Shown: positions 55,924 through 64,000 of the stretch, piece by piece
Layout: each line of letters opens with the position of its first letter
How positions within the stretch are numbered: position 1 is the first letter of the stretch
NCBI RefSeq assembly: GCF_021398715.1
Contig: NZ_CP090347.1
Location: 2,914,001-2,978,000, forward strand
Length of the DNA stretch: 64,000 nucleotides
DNA from: Microbacterium binotii
Lineage (GTDB): Bacteria > Actinomycetota > Actinomycetes > Actinomycetales > Microbacteriaceae
Direction: 5' to 3'
The notes under the pieces: model-generated
Told to the model about the DNA's origin: nothing
What the model saw: the letters and a program-made list of their open reading frames with translations, nothing else
The model's database searches: none
Position numbers and translations under genes: made by a program

Positions 55924-56241
55924 TCACATGCCTCCCATCATCGCGCCTAGGCCACCGATCGTGGACTGGTGCTGCTCCTCAATGGCCTCTTGCGAACGCA
56001 CCGTGGACCGCAGTGCCTCCTCGAGGTGCACCAAGGTCTGATTGATCTTCTGCGCGCCCGCCGTCCACGTCTGCATCATCTGCGCGTAGGACTGAGCCGC
56101 CTCGCCCTGCCAGATCGACCGGATCTGGTCGAGCTCCGCGGCGACGCGACGGGTGCTGTCGGCGATGTCGAGATGAGTCGCGGAGACCGCCTCGGCACCG
56201 CGCAGCAGCGCTCCCTCTTCTGCGGAGATCTTCTCGCTCAT
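55924..56241 (-). CDS. WXG100-family type VII protein, pair 2 partner
   Basis: A 105-residue WXG100-like protein with IWQGEAAQSYAQMM as the turn, and no YxxxD/E tail. It is clearly paralogous to 59706 (shared ISAEEGALxRG start and a closing HQxTIxGLxxMMG motif). It is translated next to 55632 and downstream of a Gly-rich protein gene. Confidence 0.92.
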   Translation of the reverse strand: MSEKISAEEGALLRGAEAVSATHLDIADSTRRVAAELDQIRSIWQGEAAQSYAQMMQTWTAGAQKINQTLVHLEEALRSTVRSQEAIEEQHQSTIGGLGAMMGGM

Positions 56242-56244
56242 GTG

Positions 56245-57612
56245 TCAGTCCCTTCCCCCTGCGCCCGCGCCCTCGGAGCGAGGGCCGAACTCTGCATCGT
56301 CTTCGATCGACGGCGCGATCGGGCCGCCGAGGCCGCGACCCTTCTTGTCGCTGCGTCCGCCTCCACCGGCACCCGCACCGGCACCGCCGCCACCCATCAT
56401 GCCGGTGGCACCGCGCGAGCCACCGGCTTCGCCGGCGGCGCCAGCCGCACCGCCGGCACCCACGCCCCCCTTGCCCAGGAGGCCGCCACCGGCACCTCCA
56501 CCGGCGTTCGCCGTGAGGCCGCCGCCGAGACCACCGGCGCCACCACGCCCGGCGATACCGGCACCGCCGCCACCGACGCCGCCGATGCCACCCAGGCGCC
56601 CGAGTCCTCCAGCCGCCGCGGCCTTACCCAGGCCGCCGAGAGCCGCAGCTCCTCCGGCGCCGGCCATGAAGCCACTGGACAGACCGCCTGACCCCGAACC
56701 GCCCGAGCCGACTCCGCCGAGACCGCCGGGTCCGCCCGAGCCGCCGGGCAGCAGAGGCGTATGACCACCGGGGTATGTGCCGATGCCGTCGGTCGGACCA
56801 TCGGGGTGGACGATGACTCCGGGACCTGGCAAGGGCAGGGGCAGTGCGTTGTAGATGGGCGGTCGACCCGTGCCACCACTCCCGTTGTCGTCGCCCCCCG
56901 GCGGAGGATCAGGAATGAAGCGCGGGGGCTCGCCGACGGGACCGGGAACGACGACCCCGCCGCCGCCGTTGCCGACGCCCGAGGGGACGTTGTAGTCGGG
57001 GTAACGCTCGAAGCTGGAGCCGTTGTCGCCCCCGCCCGGATCCCAGTTGGAATCCCGCAGATGGTCCGGGATGTTGGGAATCGCCCCGTACACGTTCGCC
57101 ATCGGCGGCGGCGGCGGGAACGCCCGGATGTCGGAATCGATCTCCGAGCTGACCTGCTCCACGCCCCTGCGCGCCTGCTCCTCCCGCTGCGAGCCCATGT
57201 ACCAGTTGGCCGCTGCGATGGCGCCCTCTCCGGCGATCACGGAGAACCCTCCGAAGAAGAACTTGGCGCCGTCGGCCGCGTTGCGGATCGCACTCTGCTG
57301 ATCGCTGCTCAGTCCCCCCGGGCCGAGCTGCGCCAGGAGGTTGCGAGCGGACTCGCGGCGGTCGTTGGCCGACTGGATGGCCCGCGGGAGCGAGGTCTTG
57401 ACGTAATCGATCAGATCGCCGATGTCGGACTTCGCCGCATCCATCTGCGCGGTGACCTCGCGTTCCGCGCTTCCTTTGATACCCGGATCGCTGGCGACGC
57501 GGTTCATGAGCGTCGTCAGCGCAGTGAGCGCCTCACCGACGCGGTCCAGGTTCGGAATCCGCCATTCAGACCCCTGCGCGAGGTTGGTGAGACGGGTCTC
57601 CCATTCACTCAT
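56245..57612 (-). CDS. Glycine-rich type VII-associated protein (PE_PGRS-like layout)
   Basis: A 455-residue protein. The helical N-terminal domain (about 1-170) has a central hydrophobic stretch, then a proline-rich region (170-270) and a Gly-Gly-X repetitive C-terminal half ending with a charged tail. The layout recalls mycobacterial PE_PGRS/PPE proteins, but the N-terminal sequence is different. Its ATG overlaps the upstream mycosin stop (ATGA), so it is part of the T7SS operon. Function unknown. Confidence 0.82.
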   Translation of the reverse strand: MSEWETRLTNLAQGSEWRIPNLDRVGEALTALTTLMNRVASDPGIKGSAEREVTAQMDAAKSDIGDLIDYVKTSLPRAIQSANDRRESARNLLAQLGPGGLSSDQQSAIRNAADGAKFFFGGFSVIAGEGAIAAANWYMGSQREEQARRGVEQVSSEIDSDIRAFPPPPPMANVYGAIPNIPDHLRDSNWDPGGGDNGSSFERYPDYNVPSGVGNGGGGVVVPGPVGEPPRFIPDPPPGGDDNGSGGTGRPPIYNALPLPLPGPGVIVHPDGPTDGIGTYPGGHTPLLPGGSGGPGGLGGVGSGGSGSGGLSSGFMAGAGGAAALGGLGKAAAAGGLGRLGGIGGVGGGGAGIAGRGGAGGLGGGLTANAGGGAGGGLLGKGGVGAGGAAGAAGEAGGSRGATGMMGGGGAGAGAGGGGRSDKKGRGLGGPIAPSIEDDAEFGPRSEGAGAGGRD

Positions 57613-58889
57613 GGCTGCCCCTTTCGCTGGGAGCTGTTGCTTCTACGGACGAGTACCACGGTCACGACGACCGCGGCGATGATGAGGATGAGGACACCGA
57701 CTCCGACCCCGAGGATCACGGGGAGGATGGATGCGCCCGAGCCCTCCGGGGCGTCGGGAGCGTCAGGCCCCGTCGGTGCCGGCGACTCCAACGCCGACGC
57801 GGCCGCCTCGACGTCGGCGGGACTCGGCACCTGCGTTCCCTTGCCGAGGACCGGATTCACATCGTCGTACTGCGTCGGGTCCTTGCTGAGCACGTGCTGC
57901 AACGACGCCGCCCCGAAACCGAAACCGCCGGTCGCGCTGTACTCCAGCGGATGATCGTCCTTACCGGTGTTGTGCACCAGCGACTGCATGAGCTGGTTTC
58001 CGGTCGCGGACGGGTACTTCTGTTTCGCGGCGGCGAGGATCCCTGCGACCTGGGGCGTGGCCAGCGACGTTCCTGTGGCGCGGCCCGACACGTTCCACGA
58101 ACCTGAACCGTCACCGATGACGGCGATGTCGACGCCGGGAGCGACGACCGTGGTGTCGAGGATCGCGTTCGGCACGCCTAGGCCTCCGATGGCCAGATTG
58201 CCATCGATGTCGACGCCGCTGACCGCGATCACCGCGTTCAATCCGGCAGGGTAGATGCCTTCTTTGATGCCGTTGTTCGGGTTGCCCGCGACGATCGGCA
58301 CCTTCATGGCGGCGGCCTTCGCGACGGTGAGGTGGTCGTTCGCTCCCGGCATCCCGATGACGATGGCCGTCATGATGATGTCGGCCCCGTCGTCGAGAGC
58401 GCGCTGGATCATCCACATCACGGGTGTCAGACCGGCGGCGTCGACCTCCGGTGTGGGCGTGCACTCGGCGAGCGCTCCAACACCGTAGAACGTCACCGAC
58501 GCGTCGGGCACGATGCCCTTCGTCCCCGCCACCCCCGTGCCGTTCCCGACGAGCATCGCCGTCACGGTCGAGCCGTGCTCCGACATGGCGTTCGCCTCGG
58601 TCGTGGACGGTTCGGCGCCCTCGCAAGCGGCTCCCGGAGCGACGGTCAGATCGGCGCCCGCGAAGTCAGGGAGCTCCGGGTTGATCTGACTGTCGACCAC
58701 CGCGATCTTGACGCCCTCGCCCGTCCAGCCCTCGGCATGGACTCCGGCCACGTCATAGACGTCGTACCACCACTGTCCGTCAGCGGCTGCCGCAGGTGTC
58801 GCGGGCACGACGACCGCGAGCGCTGCGATCGCAGCCACCCAGCCGGCCGTTCGTCGCCGTGAGCGACCGGACGACCGGTGACCGCTCAC
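57609..58889 (-). CDS. Mycosin-like subtilisin (S8) protease, first copy
   Basis: A 426-residue membrane-anchored serine protease of the type VII secretion system. It has an N-terminal signal peptide (about 15-37), the triad Asp in VVDSQI, His in SEHGSTV and Ser in GTSLATPQVAG, an oxyanion Asn in VAGNPNN, and a C-terminal helix (about 390-415) with a short basic tail. Asp is followed by SQ rather than the usual SG. The GTG at 58889 overlaps the upstream stop (GTGA). Confidence 0.9.
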   Translation of the reverse strand: MSGHRSSGRSRRRTAGWVAAIAALAVVVPATPAAAADGQWWYDVYDVAGVHAEGWTGEGVKIAVVDSQINPELPDFAGADLTVAPGAACEGAEPSTTEANAMSEHGSTVTAMLVGNGTGVAGTKGIVPDASVTFYGVGALAECTPTPEVDAAGLTPVMWMIQRALDDGADIIMTAIVIGMPGANDHLTVAKAAAMKVPIVAGNPNNGIKEGIYPAGLNAVIAVSGVDIDGNLAIGGLGVPNAILDTTVVAPGVDIAVIGDGSGSWNVSGRATGTSLATPQVAGILAAAKQKYPSATGNQLMQSLVHNTGKDDHPLEYSATGGFGFGAASLQHVLSKDPTQYDDVNPVLGKGTQVPSPADVEAAASALESPAPTGPDAPDAPEGSGASILPVILGVGVGVLILIIAAVVVTVVLVRRSNSSQRKGQP

Positions 58890-59296
58890 CACGCCTTCGC
58901 CGCGCCCGACCCGGTGCCCGTCGCGGGCGGCTGGGGGGACGAACTCGAGGTCGTACCGGAGGTCGGGTTCGCCTCGGCAGCCGCTTCGATGAAGGCAGCG
59001 GCTTGGCGAGCTTCGAGCGAGGTGTCACCGTCGGTGGTCAACAGAGCATCCGCCGCCTTCTGGAGGGACTCCGCGTTCTGCTCGATGTACATGCGGACCA
59101 CTTCGGTCTTCGCAGCCACCGCACCCGCGACGTACTTCAGAGCGTTGACGTACCTGGCCTGTGCAGCCTCCTCGGCGGCGCCTTCCACCGTCTTGATGTC
59201 GCCTTCGGGCGGCAAGATGGCGGCCTGCTCTTGCAGACGCTGGACGTTCTGCGCAAGAAGATCGAGGCTGAGCGCGATTTGACTGACGATGCTCAT
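58886..59296 (-). CDS. Small helical type VII-associated protein
   Basis: A 136-residue protein: three helices (about 1-105) followed by a Ser/Thr/Pro-rich tail and a terminal Trp. It has no WxG motif. RBS-like GGGGGAA lies upstream. It sits between a WXG100 gene and the mycosin gene, so it is probably a secreted or chaperone component of the system. Not assigned to a known family. Confidence 0.75.
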   Translation of the reverse strand: MSIVSQIALSLDLLAQNVQRLQEQAAILPPEGDIKTVEGAAEEAAQARYVNALKYVAGAVAAKTEVVRMYIEQNAESLQKAADALLTTDGDTSLEARQAAAFIEAAAEANPTSGTTSSSSPQPPATGTGSGAAKAW

Positions 59297-59380
59297 GGTG
59301 TTCCCCCGGTAAGTCTGTGTGTGAAAGTCGGATGCGGGCCGGCACGGTTCGTCACCGGCCGACCCGCAGCACGAGGCGTG

Positions 59381-59671
59381 TCAGAGCGCGAAGCGCCCAG
59401 CGGCCGAACGGTCGGTCGAGACGTATCCCTGCGAGATCTCTTCGGTCTTCGCCGCGATCTGCTCGAGGAGCGTGTTGAGGGCGATCAGCGACTGGTTCCA
59501 CTTGCGCTGAGCGTCGTCGTAGGCGTTCTGCGCCTCACCGTTCCAGGAAGCGCGGAGCTTGCCGACCTCGGACTCGAGGGTCTCGAGCTGAGACTTGATC
59601 CCGTTGGCACCGCCGCGGATCTGCTGCGAGAGCGCGATGACCTGCTCGGGACGGACGGACATGGACTGCAT
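59381..59671 (-). CDS. WXG100-family type VII protein, pair 1 member
   Basis: A 96-residue ESAT-6-like protein with the turn SWNGEAQNAY and the YVSTD secretion signal. GGAAA precedes the ATG. Partner of the protein at 59706, paralogous to 55632. Confidence 0.94.
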   Translation of the reverse strand: MQSMSVRPEQVIALSQQIRGGANGIKSQLETLESEVGKLRASWNGEAQNAYDDAQRKWNQSLIALNTLLEQIAAKTEEISQGYVSTDRSAAGRFAL

Positions 59672-59705
59672 GGAGGTTTCCTTTCCGAAAGCCTGCGCCG
59701 AAGCG

Positions 59706-60020
59706 TCAGGCGCCCATCATCGAGTTGAGACCGGAGATCGTCTGCTGGTGCGACTCCTCCGAGGCGGCCTGGTCGCGCTCCGTGCCCGACAGGGCCTCCT
59801 CGAGCGTCACCAGCACCTCGTTGAGCTTGGTGGTCTCCTGGTTCCACCGCGCCATGAGCTGCGTGTAAGCGCCGGCTGCGGCGCCCGTCCAGAATCCGGA
59901 GACCTGCTCGATCTCGGAACGGACCTTCTTGACCTGCTGGTCGACACCGGCCTTGGCCGTGTTGACTGCCTGGGCGCCGCGCTTGAGAGCACCCTCTTCA
60001 GCGGAGATCACATCTGCCAC
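59706..60020 (-). CDS. WXG100-family type VII protein, pair 1 partner
   Basis: A 104-residue WXG100-like protein with FWTGAAAGAY as turn. The GTG at 60020 follows GGGGGAA, and an in-frame extension upstream is not used. It is the first gene of the leftward T7SS operon, with a promoter at 60107-60136. Confidence 0.92.
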   Translation of the reverse strand: MADVISAEEGALKRGAQAVNTAKAGVDQQVKKVRSEIEQVSGFWTGAAAGAYTQLMARWNQETTKLNEVLVTLEEALSGTERDQAASEESHQQTISGLNSMMGA

Positions 60021-60106
60021 GACTTCCCCCTCATCCCTCATCATCGGCGTTCCCGCCAGCCGGCCGCTCTTCGCGAGGTGAAGGGCGTAGGAAACCGACC
60101 GATCTA

Positions 60107-60136
60107 AAGCTAGGGAGGTTTTCGAGGGGTGGGCAA
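60107..60136 (-). promoter_or_regulatory. Promoter of the leftward type VII operon
   Basis: On the minus strand TTGCCC (60136-60131) and TAGCTT (60112-60107) are 18 nt apart. The untranslated leader is about 80 nt. Confidence 0.55.
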
Positions 60137-60151
60137 GCTCTCCACAGGGCA

Positions 60152-60180
60152 TTGCCATGAGACTTCTCTCACGTTATAAC
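60152..60180 (+). promoter_or_regulatory. Promoter of the eccD operon
   Basis: TTGCCA (60152-60157), 17-nt spacer, TATAAC (60175-60180): the best sigma-70-like promoter in the window. A second box TAGAAT lies at 60230-60235, about 56 bases before the eccD start. Confidence 0.6.
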
Positions 60181-60291
60181 CCACCCGACCTGCATCGTCC
60201 AGCAGCCATGCCCAGCGTGCGCAGGACCATAGAATGGCGGCGCGCGAGGACAGCGCATCTTGTCGCCCGAGCCGGAGGGGGAGCCCGCACC

Positions 60292-61632
60292 GTGGCCCAG
60301 ACGATCAGCGCGCCGCGCGCGCTACTTCGGATCTCCGTGCAGAGCGAAGGGCGCCGGCTCGACATCGGCGTGCCCGCCCACGTGCCGCTCATCGAATTCA
60401 TGCCCGGCTTCGCCCGGAGTCTCGGTGTGCTCGATCCGACCATGACCTACGCGGGCTACGCGCTGCAGAAGGCCGACGGCACGGTGTTGGATGCGGCGCA
60501 GGGCGCAGCGTCGCAGGGAGTGTCCGACGGCGACGTCCTCACGCTCGCCCGTGGCGGGCTCATCGCACAGCCGCGGGTCTACGACGACATCGTCGAAGCG
60601 GTCATCGACGCCACCGGACAGCAGAACCGTCCGTGGACCGCGCGGGACAACGCCCGTACCGCTCTGGCTGTCAGCCTCACCCTCCTCGGTCTCTGTGCTC
60701 TCCTCCTGCTGGCGGCCGGCCCCTCGCTGGGCCTCGGGGCGCTCATCGCGGGCGGCGGCGCCGTCATCCTCGCGACCGTCGCCGCCGTCGTCGCCCGGCT
60801 CGGGCAGCTCGAGGCAGGCCAGGGGCTGGGCATTGCCGCATCCGTCTTCGCCGCCCTCTCGGGATACCTCGCCGTCCCCGCATCGCTGGATCTGTGGGGC
60901 TGGCCGCTCGCCGCCGCGGGGCTCGGAATGCTCGTTGTGGGAGGGGCCGCACTCGCGCTCATGCCCGACCGCGCCGAGGTTCAGCTCGTGCCCGTGGCGC
61001 TGGGCGGAGTGGTCGGGATCACCGCAGCGATCACCGCGCTCCTGCCCGAGGGCACGGTCGCACCCTACGCACTGATGATCGGAATCGTCGGCACGCTCTC
61101 CGGCACTCTGCCGTGGCTCGTCCTCAGCTCGACGCGTCTGCGCGTCATCTCACCGCAGAGCGATGCGGACATGTTCGCCGACCCGCAGCCGATCGACGCC
61201 GCCGACGTGCGGGCGCGCACGGCGCGCGGACAGCGCACCCTCGTCGCCCTCCGCGTCGCGCTCGGCATCGCCGTGCTCGCCGCCACACCGCTCGTCGCCT
61301 CCGACGGCGTCGTGGGCGCGATCCTCTGCACGCTCGCGTTCCTCGGCATGATGTTCCCGTCCCGCCAGACCTACGCCCGCTCGGGCGTGCTCGCCATCAT
61401 GGCCGTCGGCACCGCCGGCCTTGCCGTCTCCGGTCTGACCATCTCACTGACCCAGCCCGACCTGCGCGCCGCGCTGCTGATCGCGCTGGGGGCGGCCGCC
61501 GCGATCGTGGTGACCGTCACGCTGCTCTCACCGAAGGCCCGCACGCGCCTCGCACGACTGTCCGACACGGTCGAGCTCGTGCTGCTCGCGCTGCTGCTGC
61601 CCTTGGGCGTCATCGCGGCGGGGCTGGCCTGA
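60292..61632 (+). CDS. eccD: Type VII secretion membrane protein EccD
   Basis: A 446-residue core component of the inner membrane T7SS channel. The N-terminus (about 10-95) is a ubiquitin-like YukD domain and about eleven transmembrane helices follow. The GTG at 60292 follows GGAGGGGGA. It is the first gene of the rightward operon, with eccB and a mycosin behind. Confidence 0.93.
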   Translation: MAQTISAPRALLRISVQSEGRRLDIGVPAHVPLIEFMPGFARSLGVLDPTMTYAGYALQKADGTVLDAAQGAASQGVSDGDVLTLARGGLIAQPRVYDDIVEAVIDATGQQNRPWTARDNARTALAVSLTLLGLCALLLLAAGPSLGLGALIAGGGAVILATVAAVVARLGQLEAGQGLGIAASVFAALSGYLAVPASLDLWGWPLAAAGLGMLVVGGAALALMPDRAEVQLVPVALGGVVGITAAITALLPEGTVAPYALMIGIVGTLSGTLPWLVLSSTRLRVISPQSDADMFADPQPIDAADVRARTARGQRTLVALRVALGIAVLAATPLVASDGVVGAILCTLAFLGMMFPSRQTYARSGVLAIMAVGTAGLAVSGLTISLTQPDLRAALLIALGAAAAIVVTVTLLSPKARTRLARLSDTVELVLLALLLPLGVIAAGLA

Positions 61633-61635
61633 TCC

Positions 61636-62991
61636 ATGGCGACCAAGAACGACCTCATCGAGGCGCAGACATTCTCGCGCCGTCGACTGCTCACCGCCTT
61701 CGTCAGTGGCGCGCCCGGCGGCAAGGAGCTCGAGCCCACCGCTCCGCTGCGCGCCGTCATCGCCGCCATCGCTCTGACGGTCGGCGTGATCCTGGTCGGC
61801 GTCTTCTGGGGCCTCATCCGTCCCGGCCTGCCGAACGGGTGGGACAACGGCAAGCTCATCATCGTCAAAGACACCGGGTCCCGCTTCATCACGCAGGACG
61901 GGGTGCTGTACCCCGTCATCAATACGGCCAGCGCCCGCCTTCTGCTGCCCTCCAGCGACTTCCAGGTGATCGACACCGATCAGCAGAACCTCGAGGGCGT
62001 CCGCCTCGGCCCGACGCTCGGTATCGTCGGTGCACCCGACGAGATCCCGACTCCGGGCGGCCTCACGAACACGGGATGGGGCGCGTGCGTCACCGACGAC
62101 GCGGCCCTCGATGTGCGCATCGGGGGCACGACGCCGCAGGAGGCGACCGGGCGCGCGGTCGTCGTGGATGCCGACGGCGCTCGCTATGTGATCGCTGACG
62201 GGCTGCGCTTCGCGGTCTCCACGAACGACAGTGACGCCGTGCTTCGCGCGGCGGGCATCGGAACGCTCAACCCCGTGAAGGTTCCCGTCGATTGGCTGAA
62301 CCTGTTCACGCCCGGCGCGGACCTCGCACCGCTGCGCGTGTCCAACGCGGGCGCCGCTGTCCAAGGCTCCTCGCTGCGCGTCGGACAGGTGCTGCACGTC
62401 ACGGGTGAGCCCGATGACAAGCGCTCCCTCGTGCAGTCGGACGGCACGCTCGCCGAGCTCACCCCCCTCGCATGGCAGCTGTACCAGCTGGGCGGCCAGA
62501 ACTCGGAGGTACGTGAGGTCACCCAGTCCGAGACGGGCGGTCTTCCCTCCGCCGCCAAGCGCGCCGGTGGCGCGGACTGGCCCACCGAGAGCTTCACCGC
62601 CATCGACACGGACGACCGCCCCTGCGCCGCACTCATCGGTGACAACGCGCAGACCCGCACGGTGCTCGCCGCGCAGCCGCGCAGCGAGACCGCCACCGCC
62701 CAGGTGCGTGTGACCGCCGGCGCCGGCGCCCTGGTCCGCTCGGGCGGGCGCGGCGACCAGAACACTGCGCTCGTGACCCTGGTCGACGCGACCGGGACCT
62801 CCTATGCACTGCCCGGCGCGACGGAGGAGACCATCGCCCGTCTCGGGTTCACCCCCGGCGATATCGGCAGTGCCGCAGACGTCTGGATCGATCTGCTGCG
62901 CACCGGCCCGGCGCTGACGGAGCAGGCCGCGGGCATGTCACCCGACGGCTCGACGCCCATTCCGACTCCGAGCGCGACGGCGGGAGGCTGA
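61636..62991 (+). CDS. eccB: Type VII secretion protein EccB
   Basis: A 451-residue protein with one transmembrane helix at about 45-65 and a large extracytoplasmic domain with the typical repeated beta-rich fold, including GGLTNTGWGACVTDD and RPCAALIGD with the Cys residues of its disulphide. The N-terminus starts with the EccB hallmark EAQTFSRRRLLTAFVSG. It lies 3 bp after eccD and 4 bp before the mycosin gene. Confidence 0.94.
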   Translation: MATKNDLIEAQTFSRRRLLTAFVSGAPGGKELEPTAPLRAVIAAIALTVGVILVGVFWGLIRPGLPNGWDNGKLIIVKDTGSRFITQDGVLYPVINTASARLLLPSSDFQVIDTDQQNLEGVRLGPTLGIVGAPDEIPTPGGLTNTGWGACVTDDAALDVRIGGTTPQEATGRAVVVDADGARYVIADGLRFAVSTNDSDAVLRAAGIGTLNPVKVPVDWLNLFTPGADLAPLRVSNAGAAVQGSSLRVGQVLHVTGEPDDKRSLVQSDGTLAELTPLAWQLYQLGGQNSEVREVTQSETGGLPSAAKRAGGADWPTESFTAIDTDDRPCAALIGDNAQTRTVLAAQPRSETATAQVRVTAGAGALVRSGGRGDQNTALVTLVDATGTSYALPGATEETIARLGFTPGDIGSAADVWIDLLRTGPALTEQAAGMSPDGSTPIPTPSATAGG

Positions 62992-62995
62992 GCGC

Positions 62996-64000
62996 GTGCG
63001 CCCGGCAGAAGGAACCGCTCCGCATCCGATTCGCCGCATCGCCGCAGCGGTCTCAGCGGCGGCGCTCGTCGGAGTGCTGTGGGGTGCATCGCCACCGACC
63101 GCACCCACGGCCGCAGCGGCATCGCAGAACGGCTGCAACGCCGCGACCCGCATCGCCCAGGCGCCGCCGGCACTGTCCATGATGCAGAGCGATCTCGCAT
63201 GGCAGATCACTCGCGGGGAAGGTGTGACGGTCGCCATCGTCGACTCCGGCGTGCTCGCGATCAATCCGCACTTGGTCGACGCGTTCGCCGGCGGGATCAA
63301 CCTCGTGGGCGACGGCGAAGCGGCCGACGGCTCGACCGACAGCTTCGGCCACGGAACAGCGATCGCCGGACAGATCGCGGCACGCAAACTCGACGCGTCC
63401 GGCATTCAGGGGCTCGCCCCCGACGTGAAGATCCTCTCGGTGCGCGTGTTCGCAGGCAACGACAAGCAGCAGATCGATGCCGGCTTCGGACCTCAGGTCG
63501 GCAAGCTCGCCGCCGGCATCCGGTGGGCGGCCGACGCCGGCGCGCAGATCATCAACGTGTCGATGAGCACGACGGACAACGTGCCGGAGATCGCGGATGC
63601 GGTGGCCTATGCCACCTCACGCGGCAGCCTCATCGTCGGTAGTGCCGGCAACCGCAACGGGGCCCTGTCGCTCGTCGAGAGTGAAGCCGATGTGCCCCGG
63701 TTTCCGGCGGGCAACCCCGGCGTGCTCGGTACCGCCGCCACAGACCTGTCCGGCGTCGTCACCGACGACAGCATCCATGGCTCGCACGTCTCGGTGTCGG
63801 CACTCGGACAGGAGATCATCACGACGTCGGCATTCGGCGGCGACTGCATGTACGCGCAGGACGCGCCCGCCACCAGCTACTCCGCCGGGTACGTGTCGGC
63901 CGCCGCCGCTCTCGTCGCGGCCGCTCATCCCGACGAGACCCCGGCGCAGTGGGCGTACCGTCTGATGGCGACCGCGGTCCGGGCCGATCCGGATGCGCGC
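62996..64000 (+). CDS. mycP: Mycosin-like subtilisin protease, second copy, truncated by the window end
   Basis: 335 codons are inside the window; the C-terminus lies beyond. A signal peptide spans about 13-45. The triad is Asp in VDSGVLAI, His in FGHGTA, and Ser in ATSYSAGYVS (the residue before TS is Ala rather than Gly), with Asn in GSAGNRN. GTG start 4 bp after the eccB stop. It is the usual mycosin of an EccB-EccD operon; EccC would be expected next. Confidence 0.9.
   Translation, partial: MRPAEGTAPHPIRRIAAAVSAAALVGVLWGASPPTAPTAAAASQNGCNAATRIAQAPPALSMMQSDLAWQITRGEGVTVAIVDSGVLAINPHLVDAFAGGINLVGDGEAADGSTDSFGHGTAIAGQIAARKLDASGIQGLAPDVKILSVRVFAGNDKQQIDAGFGPQVGKLAAGIRWAADAGAQIINVSMSTTDNVPEIADAVAYATSRGSLIVGSAGNRNGALSLVESEADVPRFPAGNPGVLGTAATDLSGVVTDDSIHGSHVSVSALGQEIITTSAFGGDCMYAQDAPATSYSAGYVSAAAALVAAAHPDETPAQWAYRLMATAVRADPDAR

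Overview
The window looks like a chromosomal segment of a high-GC actinobacterium, most likely a Microbacteriaceae member close to Microbacterium (inference). The grounds are very high GC, actinobacterial gene sets (F420 metabolism, a mycobacterial-style type VII secretion locus, PrpDBC, ETF), many apparently leaderless starts (a TAnnnT box 6-7 nt before an ATG/GTG), and constant use of the octamer GGATGCGG/CCGCATCC. No rRNA, tRNA, IS element, CRISPR array or integrase was seen. Genes are dense; the only gene-free stretch over 300 bp is 34344-34675.

Layout. 1-9965: arginine/proline catabolism (partial rocD, ddaH, a large putA) with an aldo/keto reductase, a DHA2 MFS exporter, a hotdog thioesterase and a GNAT enzyme. 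10092-20050: a minus-strand propionate and fatty-acid run, in transcription order GntR regulator, prpD, prpB, prpC, thiolase, enoyl-CoA hydratase, etfB, etfA and a two-haem cytochrome b protein whose disordered N-terminus contains two perfect DNA palindromes in frame. 20165-23981: NUDIX, UbiB-like kinase and rlmN. 24169-28630: a beta-glucoside system (BglG/LicT antiterminator, a RAT/terminator switch, PTS IIBCA, 6-phospho-beta-glucosidase), followed by a HAD phosphatase and a P-loop kinase-like protein. 30391-34343: a DUF4407 membrane protein and an SDR/crotonase acyl-CoA operon. 34344-34675: stem-loops, a G-rich tract and a 22-bp tandem repeat. 34676-37657: a TPP-riboswitch-controlled ykoEDC-type ECF transporter operon. 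37697-47317: D-Ala-D-Ala carboxypeptidase-like protein, PPOX-fold protein, SLC13 permease, J-domain protein, LssY-domain protein, hydroxyisobutyryl-CoA hydrolase-like crotonase, an ABC exporter pair and a small orphan.

47432-52906: a tightly overlapping F420 operon: fbiC (FO synthase), a Baeyer-Villiger-type flavin monooxygenase, F420-dependent glucose-6-phosphate dehydrogenase and fbiD/cofC. The CofH half of FbiC has lost its radical-SAM cysteine motif although the reading frame is intact. 52917-55548: a type VII effector cassette (YbaB-like protein, EspC-like protein, large modular protein with a C-terminal toxin-like domain, zinc-ribbon protein, SseB-like protein). 55632-64000: a type VII secretion locus with divergent promoters. 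Leftward it encodes two paralogous WXG100 pairs, a glycine-rich PE_PGRS-like protein and a mycosin; rightward it encodes eccD, eccB and a second mycosin that runs off the window.

At a larger scale, at least six kinds of palindromic element (called A-F here) sit between genes, and one kind also sits inside a gene. Two of them recur at the same length in distant places (A, 71 nt; C, 74 nt). All calls come from reading the sequence and from memory of protein families; no searches were run.
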